A DNA stretch of 64,000 nucleotides from Chrysomallon squamiferum (taxonomy: Eukaryota; Mollusca; Gastropoda; Neomphalida; Peltospiridae). Position numbers and translations under genes: made by a program. Under the pieces are notes generated by a model. That model made no database searches and was not told the DNA's origin. It saw only the letters and a program-made list of their open reading frames with translations. The stretch spans positions 3,350,412 to 3,414,411 of the forward strand of contig CM022679.1 in assembly GCA_012295275.1 (NCBI GenBank), given 5' to 3'. Shown piece by piece: positions 39,621-64,000 of this stretch. Positions within the stretch are counted from its first letter, which is position 1. Each line of letters opens with the position of its first letter.

Positions 39621-40406
39621 CACGTGCTACATTTAATCGCAGCTGTGATATTAGCTTATAGTTATTTTATTATTTTATTGTTATGTAATGTTGAAAAGAC
39701 TGCAAAGGTGGCAAAATATAAATTTATTTTTAACGATACTGCAGAATTTATAAACGGATAGTGGCACCAGATTCACATTAAATGCCCGAATGCCAGACTG
39801 TGGTGTTTATAGACGTCTGAGTGTTAACAGAGTTTTTGCCCTTTTGCACATTATGTACCGTTTTATCTCCCTTTAAAAAAAAAAAAAAAAAAAAAAAACT
39901 TTATTCAAACGGAAGTAGTTTGACGTTAAATTTTGATTCTTAGTTTTTGATTGCGACGTTCTAGTTCAGTTTCGGGCAGATTTAATATTAATAATACTTT
40001 TGATAATCTCGTTTCAATACTGCCTCTTTAGACGGTTAAAACAAGAAAGCTAATTTTTTTGTTTTTATAATAGTAAGAAAAAATAATTCTTAGAATTCTC
40101 ATTTCCTTTAATAATTATTGTTTCTTCTTCTTCTTCTTCTTCTTGTATGTAGTGAATGTTGTTTTTAAACATTTTTACTAATTAAAATTTTAAATAGCTG
40201 TGATATTGAAGGTTTTTCTCTGGTTTTGTTTTTTGTGAACAACCGATGAAATATAATTAGTCATAAAACTACGATCGGCATTTTCAGAATTATCAATATG
40301 ATGCACTATCTTCCAGGTTAAATTAAATTAAATTGTAAGACAATATAACTCTAAAATTTTATTAGTTTGCATTCACATTTTAATATATGTTTGTTACACG
40401 CTAGAA
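39621..40406. other. Interval upstream of the selenoprotein gene
   Basis: No coding exon was recognised. It contains an A tract (about 39,877-39,898) and a TTC repeat (about 40,123-40,144). The promoter of the gene at 40,407 should lie here, but no specific element could be identified. Confidence 0.4.
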
Positions 40407-40616
40407 ATGACGTTCACGAGAATGCTGGTGGGTGTGGCTGGGATGACTGCTAGTGTGGTATTTTTGTACAATATCCCTGTATCTCCTAAAAAGGCAACTC
40501 TGAAATATTTGCAGTCTATCAAACTGAAGACACTGGAAGATCCACAAAAAGAAATTTCCGTGAGTACTTAAAAAATATAATAATAATAATAAAATAAATT
40601 AAATTTAAAATTTAAC

Positions 40617-40655
<39 letters not shown>

Positions 40656-41037
40656 ATTATTAAAGTGATCTTTTGATAATGAAGAAAACAAACCAAAAAA
40701 AAGAAACCACCAAAATATATAATGACTATTTTTTTTTATACTAATAAAGTATCACAGTAAAATATCTACTTGGGAAAACCTGTATACATGAGATAATCAC
40801 ATCATACAGATCTGTAAAATAAATGTATTAAACAAACTGATTTATTATATACACAGCATCTTCACTAATGATTAAAATAACTTGTTTTCCATTGTTATCA
40901 GTGATTCAAGTAAGTTGGTACAAAGGTATTCAGAACTAGAATTAATTCTCAGACATCACACTACTAATAAATGTTGATATTATGTAAGCATTTTATGCAA
41001 ATTCTTAAGCCATAGTTTAAATATTATAATTATTGTA

Positions 41038-41071
<34 letters not shown>

Positions 41072-42981
41072 TAATTAATTAATTAATTAAATAATTTATT
41101 TATTTATTTTATTTATAGGCAACCTCACTCTGGGAGAAAACTGGTGCTGTTATAATGGCAGTTAGACGACCTGCATGACAAATGTGCCAAAAGGTGAGCC
41201 AGAGTTAATATTTCAGCAAATGTTTTTCTTTCTTCTTTCCCTTTTTTTAAATTTCTAATTTTCAAAAATATTTATATTTTTACTATTCTTTAATTTGTAT
41301 TATCAAATTCAGTTTAATATACCAAAACTGTCTTTATCATGTTTCACTGAACTGAAAACCTCAGAAAGGTCTTATTTTATAGATGGTATTTGTATATGTG
41401 ATTTGTTTTTATATTATTTTTGATATTTGCTGTATTTAAATGCATTTATTAGAACTAATTGCAAAGACAGAAGATCAAAATAAAAAAAAACACATCTGAA
41501 ATCAAACTTTTTACTGAGCTTTGCAAATACATATACTAGTTTTTAGTAGGATTATTAACATATCAAAACTTTATTTCATGCACTAAATTTATATATAAAA
41601 CTACCTGAAGACCATATATATATATATAATATAAACTGACACTATTCCTTTTGCTAAAGTCCTAAGCATTTCTGATAAATACTATATCTTTAACATTATT
41701 TTTTTTTTTATTTAATTAAGCATTTCTAATTATTTTTTAATTACTGTTAATATTACTTCTTTTTGGGGTGTGGAATTGTTAATTTACTGGGTAATAAAAT
41801 GTTTAATGTAGTGATTTGTAAAAAAGATAGATTAATTCTGTTCAAGTCCCATGACTGGTGCATGCTTACATATATTTAGGTTTATCTCCCTTCACACTTT
41901 GTCCTTGAAGTATAAATTTTTTGTCATGTAAGCTAAGACAGCAAACAGGAATTGTTTTATGTTTATAATAAAAATAAAGTAAATATCAGAAAAATAAGTA
42001 AACTTATAAAAAATGGATCTACTCCTTTTAAACAGTAATTTTTAAGTTTTGTCTGTTATTTTCAAGGATGCAGATAGCATTTCCTCTCTGAAACCAAAAC
42101 TTGACAGTCATGGAGTTGGTCTATATGCTGTTGTAAATGAAACTCGGGATGTTAAACTTTTCAAACAACACTTTGATGGTGATGTATATTTTGATCAGAA
42201 TGTGAGTTTGAGTAATAAAATATTTATTTAAATTTTTTACTCTTTTGTTTATTTCAGTATTAATATTGATACTGTTGTTATTATTTATCTTAAAATACGT
42301 TACGTAAAAATCTTTTAACTGCAGACACTAGTTTAATATTTAAACACAGAATATTGTATAGAATATTTTATCAATCACACTGATGGATGTATTCATTTAA
42401 GCAGGTACACAAGAGATAATAATTGACCAATTAGAGGAAAAGTTGCTTAAACAAGTAGGTGTAAAATTAAATCCAATAAAATAATAAAATGTTTTAAAAA
42501 AAAAAAACAGTTTGGATTAAATAACCTTGCATTTATCTTTCAGATGGGATTTTACAGCCCTATAAGAAAATCTATTAGGAGCTGGCATCCAAGAGAGTCA
42601 AAGCCAGCTGGAGGTAAGAACATTTTTCAAATTTTAAATACTTGATGGAACTTTTAGATTGTCAAGATACATGTTGTACAAGGAGATACTAGGGTATAAT
42701 GATCTTAAAGCTTCTGAGGCAGACACTATGAAGATATGACCCTTGCATGTTACACTGTCAAAGTGTGTAATGACAAGAAGACCAAAGATCTAAGTTATTA
42801 CTGTTTGTTACTTCTGTTTTTATTATTTCAACATTGTTTTGGGTTTTTTACAGGTGTTTTCGTTGTGGGGCCAGGTAATCAGGGAATTTTGTTTGAACAA
42901 CGACAAAGATCAGCTGTAGATTTTTCTAATTTGGAAGAAATTGAAAATGCTGTCAATATGATGAAAAGAAACTCAACTTAA
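40407..42981 (+). CDS. SELENOU: Selenoprotein U / peroxiredoxin-like 2 (PRXL2 family), UGA read as Sec
   Basis: Thioredoxin-fold redox protein of the PRXL2A (FAM213A) / selenoprotein U family. Exons are 40407-40559, 41119-41193, 42067-42201, 42544-42613 and 42854-42981: 561 nt, 186 residues if the UGA at 41,176 is decoded, with all phases consistent. Residues 6-22 form a hydrophobic N-terminal segment. Family signatures follow: LKYLQSIKLKTLE, LWEKTGAVIMAVRRP (about 55-69), then U71-Q-M-C74, the UxxC redox pair equivalent to CxxC in mammalian PRXL2A. After these come SSLKPKLDSHGVGLYAVV, KLFKQHFDGDVYFDQ and GGVFVVGPGNQGILFEQR. The protein lacks about 25 residues that vertebrate PRXL2A has before GGVFVV. 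Coding homology continues undiminished across three exons after the UGA, so it is not a terminator or a pseudogene stop. Antioxidant function is inferred from the family. Confidence 0.9.
41176..41178 (+). other. In-frame UGA, predicted selenocysteine codon (Sec71)
   Basis: The frame reads AGA CGA CCT GCA TGA CAA ATG TGC, that is RRPA-U-QMC. The family has Cys or Sec exactly here (RRPGCxxC in mammals, RRPGUxxC in fish selenoprotein U). The partner Cys74 is intact, splice phases on both sides are 0, and a SECIS-like hairpin lies in the 3' UTR. Confidence 0.88.
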
Positions 42982-43070
42982 ATTTTTTTTATGCATCATG
43001 AAAAATTAATTTTGAAGGCTGGTTTCCAATCCCTTACACTGTCTTTGGAACAGTGAATTTTTGTTTAAGA

Positions 43071-43099
43071 AATAAACCATATGAATAAATGACAATAAA
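43071..43099 (+). terminator. Proximal poly-A signals of the selenoprotein gene
   Basis: Two AATAAA hexamers lie at 43,071-43,076 and 43,094-43,099, about 90-115 bases after the stop codon. Cleavage here would remove the SECIS-like hairpin at 43,723 from the mRNA. Confidence 0.5.
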
Positions 43100-43722
43100 A
43101 CCTAAGCAGATTGTGCAGAACTAATATTTCAACAAAGGTTTTAATCAATAGTCAAACCAAATATGGCAGTTAACTGTATTAATGTAAAATTATTTAATAA
43201 TGGTAAACAAGGATATTAAAAAAATCAATAAACATGATAACAACTTGACAAATAATAATTTTTTTTTTTTTTTTTGATAAATAATATTTATTTGGGTAAT
43301 AGATTATGCAGCAGTATTGAAATTAATATTGTCTCATATGCTTTTGCGTCAGATTCATTTATCATTGTAAATCCAACTCACTGTGGCTAGTAATTAAATT
43401 CAGTTTTACATCTTACCAAATTAGAAATTTGTATGCTAGGCTCAAGTAAAAGATAGTTCCAGTATTTTTCCACATCTGTCACCAATAATGATCTGTATTC
43501 TCAGACTACAGCAAATGTCTCAATCAGGCATATACTCTCATTCCCAGTTGCAGACCTTAATCTATCCATTTCTATCACTTTAGGTCTTACTGCTTATAAA
43601 ATCAGCATTATATATATAAATGCACTGTTCATTCAAAACAGTTTCTTACTGTATGACTTGTTTGCTAAAACAATTGAGTTTATTTGACTTTGTTAGAACA
43701 AATCTGATTAGATTACACAGTT

Positions 43723-43797
43723 TCTACAAGACAAGTTTATGAAGTTGAAAAGTCAAAATTTAGTAGACTTGAAGCTGATGTGTATTGTTTTTGTAGA
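43723..43797 (+). promoter_or_regulatory. Candidate SECIS element
   Basis: Helix I pairs 43,723-43,734 (TCTACAAGACAA) with 43,785-43,797 (TTGTTTTTGTAGA), 12 pairs with one bulge. After an internal loop come ATGA at 43,739-43,742 and TGAT at 43,776-43,779, which form the non-Watson-Crick SECIS quartet. Helix II pairs GTT (43,744-46) with AGC (43,773-75) and AAGTC (43,750-54) with GACTT (43,766-70). The 11-nt apical loop starts AAAA at 43,755, 12 nt after ATGA, the spacing expected of SECIS elements. It lies 742 nt after the stop codon and before a poly-A signal. The pairing was worked out by hand. Confidence 0.8.
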
Positions 43798-43855
43798 TAC
43801 TTTGTAATTAAATCTTGTGATTATTTTAATGTCAATGAAAATGTCAATAACTGTA

Positions 43856-43861
43856 AATAAA
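43856..43861 (+). terminator. Distal poly-A signal of the selenoprotein gene
   Basis: AATAAA about 60 bases after the SECIS hairpin. Use of this site gives a 3' UTR of roughly 900 nt that keeps the SECIS. Confidence 0.55.
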
Positions 43862-43879
43862 TATTTTCTCTATAATCTA

Positions 43880-45549
43880 CTTCACTGTTTTATTACCTAC
43901 TTGTTTTTTGCTATGGCTGACACAAATACTAATTAATATTGTAAACATATTGGTCACAAAACAGGTGAATGTTCATATATTGCATTTAACACACACACAC
44001 ACACACACACACTTGAATGACCAGCATTATCTATCATTACAAAGAGACATAAAAAAGACAATTTACTCCAAGCTCTGTGTATAAGCAATATTAAGAACTG
44101 CTGCAACTTATGTAAACCATGAAGAGTACAGTTCTAGAACAGTTCGCAACCATAAGAATGTTTTTCAAGAATATATATAACCATATAGTGATATTCATAT
44201 TCAAACTATGGAAAAAGCAGATCAGTTACACACACACACACACACAGCATATATATATATATATATTTTTTTTTAATATGGAACAACAATACTGACTAAC
44301 AAACAGCATTTAAATGAATTCATAATTTATTTTTCAAAATGTACTGTGCAAGTTTCTTCTCAAATTTTGTACAATCTAGACAAAAATATACCATAATAGA
44401 AGTTACGTATACACAGATAAAAGAAAAAAAAAAGAAAATACCTGTACAACAGCTCATGTCTATAATCAGAACCTGAGATTAAAAAAAAAAGAATAAAAAA
44501 AAAAAACAAGCACAAATGCATTACATATAAATGATACTCCACACAGGCACACATCACTCACACAATATATTTTTAACTTTCACTCAAACCAATAAAAATC
44601 TACGTCACATTCCGCTACAGGTATGAGTTGCAAAATGATTTCTTAACTTATTTTTTAAGACTTTGTTGTCTGTTACATATACTTTTGTGATCAGTATAAT
44701 AAAATATCATATAACTTAGAAGGAATAAATTAAAAATTTATATTTGTAGCATTCTTGTGATATTTGTCATTAATGTTAGGTGAAGGAACAAAAGGAGTAT
44801 TGTTTTTGTGGGGTTTTTTAATCAAAATAATTATCAATGATGCACACAGTATTTTCTATTATAAATTTACAACTGCATAATTATGGAAAGTAGTAAACTG
44901 ATCCCCCTCTTCATCACCAGTGATTTTAAAACATTCCTAAAAATACCAAATTTAGACTTTCTTGCCAGCATATATTTAAAGATTTATTTAAAATACATTT
45001 TTTGAATATTAATAAAAATATATAATTAAAACGTACAACATCATTGTTCCATCACCCTACAATAAAAGCAAACTTCAGAATTTCTGATCTTATTAGTACA
45101 ATTTTTTCTTTAAAATTACAAATGTTGGGATGAAATGCACAATGATCCTGCACTACACATTTAAATATCAACTGACATTGTTTTAACAAGCAATTTTATA
45201 ATTATTTGGTTTTGGGATTCCTTGGCACAAAAATTAAGGCTATTAACAGTGCTTATATGAAAATAACATACTGTTTACTCATTTATTAAAACTGTAGTTC
45301 ATTACTTTTTCTTTTTCTGAAAAATCTTAATTTTTAATTTGTTACATTGTAAAAATTATGTTCTTAAGCTTTTTAATTCTATTGTTTTGGAAAAAAAAAA
45401 AAAAAATCTGTGGCAACTGTTTAAGTAACATCTATTTGTAATGAAATTATTCAGAATTTATTACATTTTCTATTTTAATGATAAAATGGTGATGCTAACA
45501 ATCAATATGGCATTATTTTGGAAAAGATGAGGAGGACAAACAAAAGTTA
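43880..45549. other. Convergent intergenic region and KAT6 3' UTR
   Basis: No coding sequence was recognised. CA repeats lie at 43,991-44,011 and 44,230-44,246. Minus-strand poly-A signals (TTTATT on the plus strand) lie at 45,457-45,462 and 45,282-45,287, giving possible KAT6 3' UTRs of about 100-270 nt; more signals occur further left. The segment 44,341-44,478 is part of an inverted duplication (separate entry). Confidence 0.5.
44341..44478 (-). repeat. Inverted duplicate, arm 1 (downstream of KAT6 stop)
   Basis: This is the reverse complement of 51,243-51,382 with only a few differences, for example one run-length change in the T/C tract and one or two substitutions. It ends at 'gtactgtgcaag' on one side and 'cctgaga' on the other. 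Confidence 0.9.
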
Positions 45550-63975
<18,426 letters not shown>

Positions 63976-64000
63976 GATAGGCAGTGAATTTATTAGATGC

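Noticed and set aside
41176-41178. UGA as a pseudogene stop in the PRXL2 gene
   Set aside because: Everything else in the gene is intact, the UGA falls on the one position where the family is known to use Sec, and a SECIS-like element follows.
43025-43065. Hairpin CACTGT/ACAGTG just after the selenoprotein stop codon, considered as a SECIS
   Set aside because: It lacks the ATGA/GA quartet and the AA apical loop at the right spacing. The hairpin at 43,723 fits far better.

Overview
This window is AT-rich animal nuclear DNA, full of microsatellites, poly-A/T tracts and short exons with GT-AG introns. Gene content (GH18 chitinase-like proteins with peritrophin-type chitin-binding exons, a UGA-containing PRXL2/selenoprotein U gene, and a KAT6-type MYST acetyltransferase) points to a bilaterian invertebrate. 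A spiralian, possibly mollusc, genome is my best guess; the sequence alone does not settle the taxon. Exon models were built by hand from splice sites, reading phase and comparison between copies.

Positions 1-39,600 (+ strand) hold a tandem array of secreted GH18 chitinase-like genes. Unit A is cut by the left edge (exons 1-2363). A relic exon (4,353) and a mariner-type relic (6,424-6,642) follow. Unit A' (about 7,836-10,059) is a broken, internally deleted copy that still has a good CBM14 chitin-binding exon. Unit B (coding 16,453-24,253) and unit C (coding 29,135-36,704) can each be assembled into one uninterrupted reading frame, of 462 and 446 residues. Both have lost the catalytic acid of the GH18 motif DxxDxDxE (they read DGIDLYWK and DGIDLHWK), so they should be chitin- or glycan-binding lectins rather than enzymes. 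B ends in CBM14; C has replaced it with a Thr/Pro linker and an unrelated tail. Upstream of B and C lie arrays of near-identical 61-nt signal-peptide exons, up to ten in a row, each ending in a splice donor in the same phase. They look like alternative first exons, or the by-product of a nested 911/202-bp tandem repeat. The same intron of B and C has taken transposon insertions independently.

Positions 40,407-43,880 (+) hold a five-exon PRXL2-family gene with an in-frame UGA exactly at the redox residue (RRPA-UGA-QMC). A hairpin with all the landmarks of a eukaryotic SECIS element lies about 740 bases after the stop codon. I read it as selenoprotein U. Two poly-A signals before the SECIS and one after it raise the possibility that poly-A site choice controls selenocysteine insertion.

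Positions 45,550-63,975 (- strand) hold a complete KAT6A/KAT6B (MOZ/MORF) orthologue in 18 exons. It has N-terminal winged-helix domains, a double PHD finger, a basic linker, the MYST acetyltransferase core, and a long acidic then Ser/Gln/Met-rich tail. It converges on the selenoprotein gene. A 140-bp segment downstream of its stop codon recurs inverted and almost unchanged inside one of its introns, so the pre-mRNA could form long double-stranded RNA.
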